From Deltaproteobacteria bacterium (lineage in GTDB: Bacteria; Desulfobacterota; Binatia; Binatales; Binataceae), in NCBI GenBank assembly GCA_021786815.1, contig JAJYMR010000392.1, forward strand, positions 1 through 21,681: a stretch of 21,681 nt of DNA. Direction: 5' to 3'. This document shows positions 8,275 through 16,540 of the stretch, piece by piece. The notes beneath the pieces are model-generated. The model was given only the letters and a program-made list of their open reading frames with translations, did not search any database and was not told the origin of the DNA. The position numbers and the translations under genes were made by a program. Within the stretch, counting starts at the first letter, position 1; each line of letters opens with the position of its first letter.

Positions 8275-9171
8275 ATGCTTATCGTTGTCGCAGCCTCCGC
8301 ATTGTTCGCCTTCGTTCTGCTGATACCCGAGCCGGCCCTTGCCTGGGGACCCGTCACGCACGTGGCACTCGGGATGCAGGTGCTTGCGAGCGTTATCACC
8401 CCCGATTATCCGCTTCAAGCGGTGCTGGCGAGCCTGCCGGAAGTCTTTCTGTACGGGAGCCTCGCGCCGGATATCGTGCAGGGACGGCGCTTGCAGAGCA
8501 GGCTGCGCCGTCATTCGCACAACTGGGCGGTCGGGCTCGAGCTGCTCCGCGCGGCCAAAGACCCGCAGGAAAGCGCCTTCGCGATGGGCTACCTGGCGCA
8601 TCTTGCCGCCGACGTCATCGCGCACAACTTCTATCTTCCCGCAAGATTCATCGGATACTTCGAGTCGGGCGTTGCGAGCCACATCTACGCCGAGGCGCGG
8701 TTCGACAGTATCCAGCCCGCCCGGTACCACGAAATGCTCGTGACCCTGATGGATGCGGACTTCGGAGAGCTGGACGCAATGCTTGACCGCGCTATCGACT
8801 CGCCGCTGGTTCCCTTCCGGGCGCATCGCCGCGTCTTCGAGGGCGGACTCAAGCGCATTCGGCAATGGAACGCAGTGATCAAGGCGCTGAGCCCGATGAA
8901 GGGCGACGAACTCGCCGACACCAGCCTGTTCACCGGATGTTCGTGCTCGGCGATTGGCGGGGTTATCCGCTCTCCCGAGCATGCGCCAGCGCGCAGCTAC
9001 GACCCGATGGGAACCGAGCCAATCAAGCACGCGCTTGCCTCGCGAAAGAATCTGCAGCGGTTGATGCGGATGGGACCCGAGGCGCGAAAAACCGCGCGCA
9101 ACCTGGCGGACACGATGGTGCGCGACGTGCAGACGCATCTGCGTCAGGCCCCGTTCGTCCTGAAAAGCTGA
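8275..9171 (+). CDS. Exported zinc-dependent phospholipase C-like protein
   Basis: The 298-residue product fits the zinc-dependent phospholipase C fold (PF00882 type). A signal peptide ends in A-L-A at residue 23, so the mature protein would begin with W24-G-P-V-T-H29. In the bacterial phospholipase C family the mature N-terminal tryptophan itself is a zinc ligand. Further likely zinc ligands are D66 (Y-G-S-L-A-P-D), H80 or H82 (R-H-S-H-N-W), and H109, D113 and H117 in G-Y-L-A-H-L-A-A-D-V-I-A-H-N. The C-terminal 150 residues show no motif I know. It is divergent from the uracil-DNA glycosylase gene (38 bases between starts) and convergent with coaBC. The substrate may be a phospholipid, but many members of this family are uncharacterised. 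Confidence 0.8.
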   Translation: MLIVVAASALFAFVLLIPEPALAWGPVTHVALGMQVLASVITPDYPLQAVLASLPEVFLYGSLAPDIVQGRRLQSRLRRHSHNWAVGLELLRAAKDPQESAFAMGYLAHLAADVIAHNFYLPARFIGYFESGVASHIYAEARFDSIQPARYHEMLVTLMDADFGELDAMLDRAIDSPLVPFRAHRRVFEGGLKRIRQWNAVIKALSPMKGDELADTSLFTGCSCSAIGGVIRSPEHAPARSYDPMGTEPIKHALASRKNLQRLMRMGPEARKTARNLADTMVRDVQTHLRQAPFVLKS

Positions 9172-9192
9172 GCGGCGTCGGCGCGCGCAACG

Positions 9193-10425
9193 TCAGCGCG
9201 CGGCTTCGTCCTCGCGAGTGCGGGCCTTCCCCGAGCGTATCGCTACGACGCGGTTGAGAACGACGTCGGCCACCTCGTCCTTGCTCATCTTGGGATATGG
9301 CTCCATGCGTCCGTCGGCGCCGATCAGCGTGACGATATTGGTATCGACGGAGAAGCCAGCGCCTTCCTGCGTCACGTCATTGGCGACGATCAGGTCGAGG
9401 CGTTTGCGCTTGAGCTTGTCGAGGGCGTTGGTTTCGAGGTTCTCGGTCTCGGCCGCGAAGCCCACCAGGATACGCTCGCCCTTCTTCGCCGCAAGCCGCG
9501 GCATCTCGTCGGCGATCCCGGCCATCCTGAGCGTGAGTCCGGCCTCGTCCTTTTTGACTTTCTGAAGGGCCGGTTCCGCGGGCCTGAAATCCGCGATCGC
9601 GGCCGCCATCACGAGCGCCGTACACCATGGAAAATTGCGCGAGGTTGTATCGAGCATCTCCGCGGCGCTGACCGTATCGATACGCTCGACGCCGACCGGC
9701 GTTGCGAGCGGCGAAGGTCCGCTCACCAGCCTGACCTCGGCTCCACGCCGCCATGCCGCGCGGGCAATCGCGAAGCCCATCTTGCCCGACGAGCGGTTGG
9801 AGACGAATCGTACCGGATCGATCGGCTCCTGCGTCGGACCGGCCGTGACCACGAGCCGCTCGCCGGCAAGATCCTGCGGAGCCAGTATCCGTTCCAGATG
9901 CTCAACGATAACGGCGGGCTCGGCGAGCCGCCCCTTGCCCTCCCATCCGCAGGCGAGCACGCCCTCGCCCGGTTCGATAATCGCAACGCCGCGCGAGCGA
10001 AGCCGCGCGAGGTTCTCCACGACCGCCGGATGGGCATACATGTTCACGTTCATCGCGGGCGCGAAGGCAACCGGCGCCCGCGTCGCGAGCAGCACCGTAG
10101 TCACGATGTCGTCGGCGATTCCCGCGGCGGCCTTGGCGAGCACGTTGGCCGTCGCGGGCGCGATGAGCACGGCGTCGGCCTCGTCGGCGAGCCGGATATG
10201 GCCTATCTGCGACTCTTCGACAAGGCTGAAAGTGTCGGTCGCAACCGGATTCTGGCTGAGCGTCTGCATCGTGAGCGGCGTGATGAACTCGCGCGCGTTG
10301 CGCGTCATCATCACGCGCACCGACGCTCCGGCCGTGACCATCAGGCGCACCAGTTCGGCGGCCTTGTAGGCGGCGATTCCACCGGTCACGCCGAGCACGA
10401 TCTTCTTTCCCTTAAGCCGCGACAT
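9193..10425 (-). CDS. coaBC: Bifunctional phosphopantothenoylcysteine decarboxylase / phosphopantothenate-cysteine ligase
   Basis: CoaBC carries out two successive steps of coenzyme A synthesis: CTP-dependent joining of cysteine to 4'-phosphopantothenate, then FMN-dependent decarboxylation to 4'-phosphopantetheine. The 410 residues have both domains. The N-terminal CoaC part has G-V-T-G-G-I-A-A-Y-K (12-21), the catalytic histidine in I-G-H-I-R-L-A (H76), P-A-M-N-V-N-M (123-129) and the substrate-clamp cysteine in L-A-C-G-W-E-G-K-G-R (C159). The C-terminal CoaB part starts near V-V-T-A-G-P-T-Q-E-P-I-D-P-V-R-F and S-N-R-S-S-G-K-M-G. The usual neighbour rpoZ is not here; upstream on the same strand is inositol-3-phosphate synthase, 116 bases away. 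Confidence 0.97.
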   Translation of the reverse strand: MSRLKGKKIVLGVTGGIAAYKAAELVRLMVTAGASVRVMMTRNAREFITPLTMQTLSQNPVATDTFSLVEESQIGHIRLADEADAVLIAPATANVLAKAAAGIADDIVTTVLLATRAPVAFAPAMNVNMYAHPAVVENLARLRSRGVAIIEPGEGVLACGWEGKGRLAEPAVIVEHLERILAPQDLAGERLVVTAGPTQEPIDPVRFVSNRSSGKMGFAIARAAWRRGAEVRLVSGPSPLATPVGVERIDTVSAAEMLDTTSRNFPWCTALVMAAAIADFRPAEPALQKVKKDEAGLTLRMAGIADEMPRLAAKKGERILVGFAAETENLETNALDKLKRKRLDLIVANDVTQEGAGFSVDTNIVTLIGADGRMEPYPKMSKDEVADVVLNRVVAIRSGKARTREDEAAR

Positions 10426-10541
10426 CAGGAAGGATTTTATTGGCTACAGCGCATCTCTTGGAAGCGTCCGAGGCGTGAAGGCCGCGCATTGGCGCGATGG
10501 GCGCCCCGCGGCGTGGCTCGACACCACGATGGCGCCTCGCC

Positions 10542-11645
10542 CTAGCGCTCGATTTCGCCGCGAATGAACTTTTCGACCCGCTCGCGCGCAATATCATCGG
10601 CAATCTGGCGCGGCGGATGCTTCATCGTGTAGGCCGAGATGGAGAAAAGCGGACCGCCAATCCTGCGGTCGCGCGCGAGCCTGAGGCACCGGATCGCATC
10701 CACCACGACACCGCCCGAGTTGGGCGAATCCTGAACCGACATCCGAAGCTCCAGCTCGATCGGTGTCCCGGCAAAGCCCTCCCCTTCGACCCTCAGGAAG
10801 CAGACCTTGTTGTCGTTCTGCCAGGGAACGTAATCCGACGGCCCGATATGGACGTCCACGTCGGGCATCCGCTCAGGCAGGACGCTCTGAACCGCCTCGG
10901 TCTTGGAAGTGCGCTTGGAGCCCAGGCGCGAACGGTCGAGCATGTTGAGGAAGTCCGTGTTGCCGCCGGTATTGAGCTGATAGGTGTGCTTCAGGCGGAT
11001 TCCGCGGTCGGCGAACAGTTTCATTATCGCGCGATGCAGGATCGTCGCGCCGAGTTGCGACTTGACGTCGTCGCCGATAACCGGGATGTTGCGCTCGGCA
11101 AACTGCGCGGCCCACTTCTCATCCGAGACGATGAAGACGGGCATGCAGTTGAGCAGGCTTACCCCGGTCTCCAGGCACGCCCGCGCGTAGCGCTCAACCG
11201 CCTTCTGGCTTCCCACCGGGAGATAGCACAGCGCCATCTCCGCGCCGCTTTCACGCAGTCGCTTTTCGATATCGACCGGCTTCTCGTTTGCGGCGACGAA
11301 CGTCCGCTCACTCGGATAGTCGGCCATGTGCGGCGCGATCCCATCATGGATTTCGCCCATATCGACGACGATCCCGTAATGCGGGAGGTCGCGCCGGATG
11401 GTGATCGTGTTGTTGGGGGGAGCGAAGCAGGCTTCTTCGAGCGGACGGCCGACCTTGCGCGCGTCCGCGTCGAAAGCACATACGACCTCTATATCGCCCG
11501 GCTTGTAACCGCCGAGGTCGTAGTGCATCAGGCCGACCGGTTTCTGCTTTTCGTCTTCGGAAGCGTGTTTGTAATACTCGATACCTTGAAGCAGGGATGA
11601 CGCGCAGTTGCCGATCCCGAAGATTGCCACCCGAATTTTCGCCAT
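10542..11645 (-). CDS. ino1: Inositol-3-phosphate synthase (actinobacterial/archaeal-type)
   Basis: The enzyme converts D-glucose 6-phosphate to 1D-myo-inositol 3-phosphate in an NAD-dependent cycle, supplying inositol for lipids or solutes. The 367-residue length matches the short prokaryotic form. The NAD-binding motif F-G-I-G-N-C-A-S-S-L is at 9-18, followed by family segments G-D-D-V-K-S-Q-L-G-A-T (191-201), the highly conserved L-N-T-G-G-N-T-D-F-L-N-M (224-235) and S-K-R-T-S-K-T-E-A-V (243-252). The 218 bases upstream hold an AT-rich patch (11735-11768 region) where a weak promoter reading TTTACT, 15 bases, TATAGG on the minus strand is possible. It could be transcribed into coaBC. Inositol synthesis is unusual outside actinobacteria, thermophiles and a few other lineages. 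Confidence 0.95.
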   Translation of the reverse strand: MAKIRVAIFGIGNCASSLLQGIEYYKHASEDEKQKPVGLMHYDLGGYKPGDIEVVCAFDADARKVGRPLEEACFAPPNNTITIRRDLPHYGIVVDMGEIHDGIAPHMADYPSERTFVAANEKPVDIEKRLRESGAEMALCYLPVGSQKAVERYARACLETGVSLLNCMPVFIVSDEKWAAQFAERNIPVIGDDVKSQLGATILHRAIMKLFADRGIRLKHTYQLNTGGNTDFLNMLDRSRLGSKRTSKTEAVQSVLPERMPDVDVHIGPSDYVPWQNDNKVCFLRVEGEGFAGTPIELELRMSVQDSPNSGGVVVDAIRCLRLARDRRIGGPLFSISAYTMKHPPRQIADDIARERVEKFIRGEIER

Positions 11646-11823
11646 CTTTCAACTCAACCCAGCATCAGGCGTGGCGTGCAGAATCGCGGCTAATTCGGCA
11701 CGCCCAAGGAGTTCGCCAAGGAGCGTAAGCGGCTTATTCCTATATTAGGTGAAACGTAAAGTAAATTGCCGACGTCCAGCGCAAGCGAGCTCAACCGTCA
11801 CAATATGCCGACTTCGAAGTTTC

Positions 11824-11844
11824 GGCTTCATGCGGGATGAAGCC
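11824..11844 (-). terminator. Hairpin downstream of the ferredoxin gene
   Basis: GGCTTCAT and ATGAAGCC form a perfect 8-bp stem around a 5-base loop, 20 bases after the ferredoxin stop codon. It could end the ferredoxin transcript, but there is no T-run after it on the minus strand, so it would be a non-canonical terminator or mRNA-stabilising hairpin. An ACTTCGAAGT palindrome lies just beyond it. Confidence 0.4.
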
Positions 11845-11863
11845 GTTGCAAGGTTGTCAGCTG

Positions 11864-12196
11864 TCACTTTCTGAACCGAGAGGGAAAATCGGCTCCGAAG
11901 GTTTGCTCGGGATGGAGTTTCCGAGCGCGTGCGATCAGCGCCTCCTCGGTTTCAGGGTTGTTCGGATCGGGAACGCAGCAGTCAACCGGGCATACTGCCG
12001 CACACTGCTCCTGATCGAAAAATCCGACGCACTCCGTACACTTGTCTGGAGCGATATAATAGGTGTCCTGGCGAAGAGGCTCGTGCGACTCTCCGTCGAG
12101 TTCCCACTGAGCGCCACCCTCGTAGATAGCGGTGTTAGGGCACTCAGGCTCACATGCGCCGCAGTTAATGCATTCCTCCGTGATCAGTGTCGACAT
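11864..12196 (-). CDS. YfhL-type 2[4Fe-4S] ferredoxin
   Basis: The 110-residue protein has two tetranuclear cluster motifs: C9-x2-C12-x2-C15-x3-C19 followed by P, and C53-x2-C56-x8-C65-x3-C69 followed by P, with extra cysteines C73 and C74. The eight-residue gap in the second motif and the C-terminal extension are marks of the Allochromatium/YfhL type of low-potential ferredoxin, which is often linked to Fe-S assembly or to acyl-CoA and aromatic metabolism. It is soluble, with no signal peptide. It lies 121 bases downstream of the Mrp-type Fe-S carrier gene on the same strand, so a shared role in iron-sulphur biology is plausible. Confidence 0.92.
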   Translation of the reverse strand: MSTLITEECINCGACEPECPNTAIYEGGAQWELDGESHEPLRQDTYYIAPDKCTECVGFFDQEQCAAVCPVDCCVPDPNNPETEEALIARARKLHPEQTFGADFPSRFRK

Positions 12197-12317
12197 TTCC
12201 CTTTATTTTCGCGACCGGGGAAGTCACTCGCATGATTTTGGCGAAAACCGATTCGCCGGCCGTGCCCCGGTGTGACCGCACATCATATTGCCGTCGAAAC
12301 GAACGGGCAAGCCGAAA

Positions 12318-13373
12318 TCAGCCGTCCTCGGGCATCATCGCGAGCACCTTGCGCGCCAACTCGGCGTAAACCTGGCTGGCAGGATGCCGTGGCTGGGTGA
12401 AAGTAATTGGCAGACCCTTGTCACCGCTCTCGCAAATCTCGGGATAGATTGGAATTCGCGCGAGCACGCCGGTTCCTTCTTCGGCAGCCATCCGATCCGC
12501 TCCCGAACGGCCGAAGATCTCGTCGCGCTCGCCGCAATCGGGACACACGAAATAGCTCATGTTCTCCACGATTCCGAGAATCGGGCAATGCACCTGGCGC
12601 AGCATCTTCGCGGCCCGCCCGGCGTCGAGCACCGAGACGTCCTGCGGCGTCGTAACGACGATCCCGCCGTCGAGCGCGACCTGTTGTGCAAGCGTCAACT
12701 GCGCGTCGCCGGTACCGGGCGGCAGATCCACTATCAGGAAGTCCTGCGTGCCCCAGAGCGTATCCTTGAGGAACTGCCGGATGGCGCCCATCACCATCGG
12801 ACCGCGCCATATAACCGGCGCCCGGTCGTCAAGGAAGAACCCCATCGACATCAGGTTCACTCCGCATCTCTCGATCGGGTACAGGTTCTGAGGACCGCCT
12901 GCTTTCGGCCGCTCGTCGCCGGTACCAAACATCAGCGCCATCGAGGGCCCGTAGATGTCCGCGTCGAGAAGCCCGACCTTCAGACCCATCTGCGCGAGCG
13001 CGACCGCGAGATTCGCCGCGACCGTCGATTTGCCCACGCCGCCCTTGCCGCTCGCCACGGCTACGACGTACTTCGTGCCGGCCAGCCGGGCCCGGCCGGT
13101 CTTCTCACCAAGCTCAGCTTCGACGCGTCTTACCTGAAGTTCGACCTCGCTCACGCCGAGGTCGGCCGTGAGGGCCTGATGCACGTTCGCGGCAAGCCGC
13201 TGCATCACGTCGTCGCGTTCAGTTGCCTGGCGCAAAACGACGATGAAACCGCCGTCCGGGCGCGGCTTGACCTCTTCAACGATACCTAGCGCGAGGATGT
13301 CAGTCGTAAAGCCCGGGTACTTCACATGCCCGAGCGCTTCAAATACCGCTTCGACGGGAACCTGTCTGGCCAC
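12318..13373 (-). CDS. mrp: Mrp/ApbC-type P-loop Fe-S cluster carrier
   Basis: Mrp/Nbp35-family ATPases hold a bridging [4Fe-4S] cluster at a dimer interface and deliver it to apoproteins. The 351 residues comprise an N-terminal MIP18/DUF59-like domain (about 5-85) and a deviant Walker A ATPase domain. V-A-S-G-K-G-G-V-G-K-S-T lies at 107-117, followed by D-A-D-I-Y-G-P-S (137-144), a D-L-P-P-G-T-G-D segment (216-223), and the cluster-binding C277-P-D-C280 within E-N-M-S-Y-F-V-C-P-D-C. All key residues are present. The start is a GTG at 13373 with no clear ribosome binding site. It lies between the PPOX-type gene (105 bases upstream) and the ferredoxin gene. Confidence 0.95.
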   Translation of the reverse strand: MARQVPVEAVFEALGHVKYPGFTTDILALGIVEEVKPRPDGGFIVVLRQATERDDVMQRLAANVHQALTADLGVSEVELQVRRVEAELGEKTGRARLAGTKYVVAVASGKGGVGKSTVAANLAVALAQMGLKVGLLDADIYGPSMALMFGTGDERPKAGGPQNLYPIERCGVNLMSMGFFLDDRAPVIWRGPMVMGAIRQFLKDTLWGTQDFLIVDLPPGTGDAQLTLAQQVALDGGIVVTTPQDVSVLDAGRAAKMLRQVHCPILGIVENMSYFVCPDCGERDEIFGRSGADRMAAEEGTGVLARIPIYPEICESGDKGLPITFTQPRHPASQVYAELARKVLAMMPEDG

Positions 13374-13479
13374 TTCAAGGATTATCCCAGAGCGATGGGC
13401 GCGCCGGAAGCATGAGGGCCGCCGCGCGACAGGCGTTCCGACACGTGCCGGCGCCGTTGTGCCGCAATTGCGAACCGGC

Positions 13480-13899
13480 TCAGGGCGACTCTTTGCCGTA
13501 ATCCCACGAAATCACGCGCTCGGGCTTGAAGCGCACGACCACCACTTTCTCACGCTTGAGCGACTTCGCGTAGGCGGTGCCGTCGCGTTTGCCCAGGTAG
13601 GCAATCGCCATCCGGAGCAGCCGCGCGTCGTCGGCCTTTATATCCATCGTGACGCGCCCTTTCAGGATTACGGCCTTGTAAGGAGGCTTTTTCGTATCGA
13701 CGCACAGGGTGACCCGCGGATCGCGCGTGAGACACTTGTACTTGAACGCCTCGGGCCCGGTATGGAAGACGACTTCACCGCGCTTGTACTCGTACCAGGT
13801 GGGAACCGCGTGCGGCGCGCCGTCGGGCGCGGTCACGGCGACGACCGCGACGTTGGGCTGCGAGAGCACGCGTTCGATTTCGCGCTTGTTCATCGGCAT
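13480..13899 (-). CDS. PPOX-class (pyridoxamine 5'-phosphate oxidase-like) flavin/F420-binding protein
   Basis: The 139-residue protein has the split-barrel pattern of the PNPOx-like superfamily. L-S-Q-P-N-V-A-V-V-A-V-T-A-P-D-G-A-P-H-A-V-P-T-W-Y is followed by a G-E-V-V-F-H-T-G strand, K-Y-K-C-L-T-R-D-P-R-V-T-L-C-V-D, and P-Y-K-A-V-I-L-K-G-R-V. This order is typical of the small F420- or FMN-dependent PPOX oxidoreductases (TIGR03618-like). The cofactor cannot be settled from sequence, and genes for F420 synthesis are not in this window. The ATG at 13899 is chosen because GGGGAGG stands nine bases upstream; a longer open frame in the same phase continues into the crotonase gene but lacks a matching start. 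It lies 59 bases downstream of that crotonase gene. Confidence 0.85.
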   Translation of the reverse strand: MPMNKREIERVLSQPNVAVVAVTAPDGAPHAVPTWYEYKRGEVVFHTGPEAFKYKCLTRDPRVTLCVDTKKPPYKAVILKGRVTMDIKADDARLLRMAIAYLGKRDGTAYAKSLKREKVVVVRFKPERVISWDYGKESP

Positions 13900-13958
13900 G
13901 GCTGCGGGCCTCCCCGGGCTTGCGACAATGCCCAGCGGCGTGTTTGGCGCGCGAGCGC

Positions 13959-14759
13959 TCAGCGGCCTTTGAAGACGGGCTTGCGCTTCTCCATGAAGGC
14001 GCGCACGCCCTCGCGCACGTCTTCGGACGGATTCGTGATCATAACCGAAAGCGCGGCGTCTTCGAGCGCGTTGTCCAGCGTCATGTTGAGCTGCTTGTAC
14101 ATCATGCGCTTGGCGAGCCGGATCGCCAGAGGCGGCCCCTCGGCCAAACGCCGCGCCAAGTCGCTCACGCGCGCTTCGAGTTTCTCGTGCGGCACCACTT
14201 CCGTTACGAGTCCCAGTTCGAGCGCCTGATTGGCGTCGTACACCTCGGACAGAAGCGTCATCCTGAGCGCGCGGTCGAGACCCATCACACGCGGGAACAG
14301 CCACGCGCCGCCCTCGTCGCACAGCAGGCCGAACTTGAGCGCGGTGTCACCAAGGCGCGCCTTGTCGGAGGCGATCCGGAAGTCGCAGCAGAGCGCGAGC
14401 GTGAGCCCGCCCGCCACGGCCGGTCCGTTGACGGCCGCGATCACGGGCTTGTCGAGCCGATGGAGCGAGAGCACGAGCTGATGGAAGTTCTCGCGCATCT
14501 CGAGCAGATGGCCCATCGGATGCCCGTGAAAGCGCGAGCGAGTCTCGGCCGACCCGCTGACGTCGCCGCCGGAGCAGAAGCCGCGTCCGGCGCCGGTGAT
14601 GACGAGCACGCGCAGGGTGTCGTCCTGGCGAAGCACGTCCACGGCGGCGAGCAACTCCTGCACCATCCGTTCCGTGTAGCCGTTGAGCGTCTGCGGACGG
14701 TTGAGCGTAATCCGCGCAATGGGGCCGGCCGTTTCCCACAATATATCGCGATATTCCAT
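13959..14759 (-). CDS. Crotonase-fold enoyl-CoA hydratase/isomerase family protein (first copy)
   Basis: The 266-residue product is a crotonase-superfamily enzyme acting on acyl-CoA thioesters. The oxyanion-hole segments are present: G-A-G-R-G-F-C-S-G-G-D (57-66) and N-G-P-A-V-A-G-G-L-T-L-A-L-C-C-D-F-R-I-A (111-130). At the positions of the two hydratase glutamates (rat E144 and E164) it has T120 and A140. It keeps D148 in G-L-L-C-D-E-G-G-A-W-L, where PaaG-type isomerases carry their catalytic aspartate. An isomerase or other crotonase reaction is therefore more likely than simple hydration. A GGGAGGG ribosome binding site precedes the ATG, 30 bases after the second crotonase gene. Specific substrate unknown. 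Confidence 0.9.
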   Translation of the reverse strand: MEYRDILWETAGPIARITLNRPQTLNGYTERMVQELLAAVDVLRQDDTLRVLVITGAGRGFCSGGDVSGSAETRSRFHGHPMGHLLEMRENFHQLVLSLHRLDKPVIAAVNGPAVAGGLTLALCCDFRIASDKARLGDTALKFGLLCDEGGAWLFPRVMGLDRALRMTLLSEVYDANQALELGLVTEVVPHEKLEARVSDLARRLAEGPPLAIRLAKRMMYKQLNMTLDNALEDAALSVMITNPSEDVREGVRAFMEKRKPVFKGR

Positions 14760-14789
14760 TGCCCAGTCCCTCCCTTGGGAGTCCGTCTC

Positions 14790-15593
14790 TCAACGGCCCT
14801 GGAACTTCGGCTCGCGTTTCTCGAGGAATGCTTTGACGGCTTCGCGATGGTCCTCGGTGCGGCCGGTCATCGTCTGGCCGACAGCCTCGCGATCGCAGAG
14901 TTCGCGGAACTCGTGAGTGACGGCCGCGTTCAGATTGGCCTTCATATATGTGTAGGCCAGCGTCGGCCCGTTGGCGATTCGCCGCGCGAGCGCGTGCACC
15001 TCGTCCTTGAAAGACGCGGCGGGCACGACGCGGTTGACGAGTCCGATCCGAAGCGCTTCGGCGGCGTCGATTACGTCGGCGAGGAAATACAGTTCGCGCG
15101 CCTTGGCGCTGCCGACCAGGCGGGTCAGCGACCAAGTGCCGCCGAAGTCGCCCGAAAAGCCGACTCTGGCGAAAGCGGTTCCGAGACGGGCGTTGTCAGC
15201 CGCTATTCTGATGTCGCACGCCATCGCAAGGCTCAGCCCCGCGCCGGTCGCAGGGCCGTTGACCGCGGCGATCGTCACCTTGGACATCTCGTGCAGCATC
15301 ACGCTCGACTCTTCGGAGCGTCGAAGCCCGGCGACCCGATCCTCGACCGTAGGCGCGGGACCCGTGCTTTCATTGCGCTCGCGCATCGCGCCGATATCGC
15401 CGCCCGAGCAGAAGCCGCGACCCGCTCCGGTCAGAACGACGCATCCGACCTTCGGGTCGCTCGCAGCCGTTGACAGCGCATCGAGCAAGCCCGCCATCAT
15501 GTCGGGCGAGAGTGCGTTCAGCTTGTCCGGCCGGTTCATCGTGAGATAGAGCACGCGGTCGCGCAATTCGACCAGCAGATGGTCCGTCGCCAT
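14790..15593 (-). CDS. Crotonase-fold enoyl-CoA hydratase/isomerase family protein (second copy)
   Basis: The 267-residue product is related to the neighbouring crotonase and probably arose by duplication, though the two are now well diverged. It has G-A-G-R-G-F-C-S-G-G-D (57-66) and N-G-P-A-T-G-A-G-L-S-L-A-M-A-C-D-I-R-I-A (112-131). The hydratase glutamates are replaced by S121 and F141, while D149 in G-F-S-G-D-F-G-G-T-W-S-L matches the PaaG-type aspartate. An AGGAG ribosome binding site lies eight bases upstream of the ATG. It sits 33 bases after the dehydrogenase gene, giving the order dehydrogenase, crotonase, crotonase, which suggests a short acyl-CoA catabolic operon. Confidence 0.9.
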   Translation of the reverse strand: MATDHLLVELRDRVLYLTMNRPDKLNALSPDMMAGLLDALSTAASDPKVGCVVLTGAGRGFCSGGDIGAMRERNESTGPAPTVEDRVAGLRRSEESSVMLHEMSKVTIAAVNGPATGAGLSLAMACDIRIAADNARLGTAFARVGFSGDFGGTWSLTRLVGSAKARELYFLADVIDAAEALRIGLVNRVVPAASFKDEVHALARRIANGPTLAYTYMKANLNAAVTHEFRELCDREAVGQTMTGRTEDHREAVKAFLEKREPKFQGR

Positions 15594-15626
15594 GGTTTTG
15601 ACTCCTATGTGTGATCCGACCTTGTA

Positions 15627-16493
15627 CTATCGCGCCTTTGCGATACTGTCGAGCGCGTCGGCAACCGCCTGGGTTCCGTCGAGGTCGTGGTCGAGCGCCG
15701 CCGCTGCGTTGAACATCGAGCGCATCAGCGCAAGGCCAGGAAGCGAAAGCCCGTTCTCGCGCGCCGCACCCGAAACCAGGCGGAGATCCTTGCGGATAAG
15801 CTTGATGAAGAACCCGGGGCGATAGTCGCCCGCGATAATCTTCGGGCCGAGGTTGCTGAGCTGCCACGACGCCGCGGCTCCCGCTCCGATCGCTTCCAGA
15901 ACCCGCGCGGGATCGAGTCCTCCGGCACGCGCGAAGGCGAGCGCCTCGGCCGCGGCTTCGAGCGTGAGCGAGACCGCGATCTGGTTGGCGAGCTTAGTCA
16001 TCTGACCTGCGCCCGACGCGCCCATATAAGTGATCCTTTTGCCGAGCACTTCGAGAAGCGGGCGCGCTTTTTCGAAGGCCGGCTCGGAACCGCCAACCAT
16101 GATCGCAAGCGTGCCTTGGATCGCGCCGCTCTCGCCGCCCGAGACGGGCGCGTCGAGGTATTCGACGCCTGTTTTCGACAGCCGCGCGGCGATCGCGCGT
16201 TCGGCGTGCGGCGAAACCGTGCTCATGTCGATCACAATCTGTCCGCCCTTGAGCGAGGGCTCGATATGGGCGATCGTCGCCTCAACGTCGGGCGTATCGG
16301 GCACCATGATGAAGACAACCTCTGCGCCCGCGACTGCCTGAGCCGCGTCGGAAGCGACAACCGCTCCGTCGGCGGCGAGGCCGAGCGCTTTTTCAGGCGT
16401 GCGATTGTAGGCGCGGAGCCTGTGTCCGGCCTTGAGCAGCCGACGCGCCATCGGCGCGCCCATTATTCCGGTTCCGATCCATCCTATTTCCAT
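15627..16493 (-). CDS. 3-hydroxyisobutyrate dehydrogenase / tartronate semialdehyde reductase family oxidoreductase
   Basis: The 288-residue product belongs to the beta-hydroxyacid dehydrogenase family. The dinucleotide-binding motif G-W-I-G-T-G-I-M-G-A-P-M lies at 4-15, the substrate-binding signature D-A-P-V-S-G-G-E-S-G-A at 114-124, and the catalytic lysine in G-Q-M-T-K-L-A-N-Q (K167, with N170). Members oxidise 3-hydroxyisobutyrate (valine breakdown) or reduce tartronate semialdehyde or succinic semialdehyde-like substrates; sequence alone does not decide. The crotonases downstream would suit a branched-chain or other hydroxyacyl pathway, but no acyl-CoA dehydrogenase or mutase gene is in the window. 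It is the first of the three catabolic genes. Confidence 0.9.
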   Translation of the reverse strand: MEIGWIGTGIMGAPMARRLLKAGHRLRAYNRTPEKALGLAADGAVVASDAAQAVAGAEVVFIMVPDTPDVEATIAHIEPSLKGGQIVIDMSTVSPHAERAIAARLSKTGVEYLDAPVSGGESGAIQGTLAIMVGGSEPAFEKARPLLEVLGKRITYMGASGAGQMTKLANQIAVSLTLEAAAEALAFARAGGLDPARVLEAIGAGAAASWQLSNLGPKIIAGDYRPGFFIKLIRKDLRLVSGAARENGLSLPGLALMRSMFNAAAALDHDLDGTQAVADALDSIAKAR

Positions 16494-16540
16494 CGCGATA
16501 CGACAGCCTCGATCTTTGATTATCCGACGCGCGGCATTAT

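Noticed and set aside
12278..12291. Shared 12-base CACATCATATTG also present near 18580
   Set aside because: The flanks differ and there is no extended repeat, so it is most likely chance.
13920..15473. 517-codon plus-strand open frame across the crotonase genes
   Set aside because: It is antisense to two clear crotonase genes with ribosome binding sites and shows the arginine/histidine/alanine-rich composition of a shadow frame.
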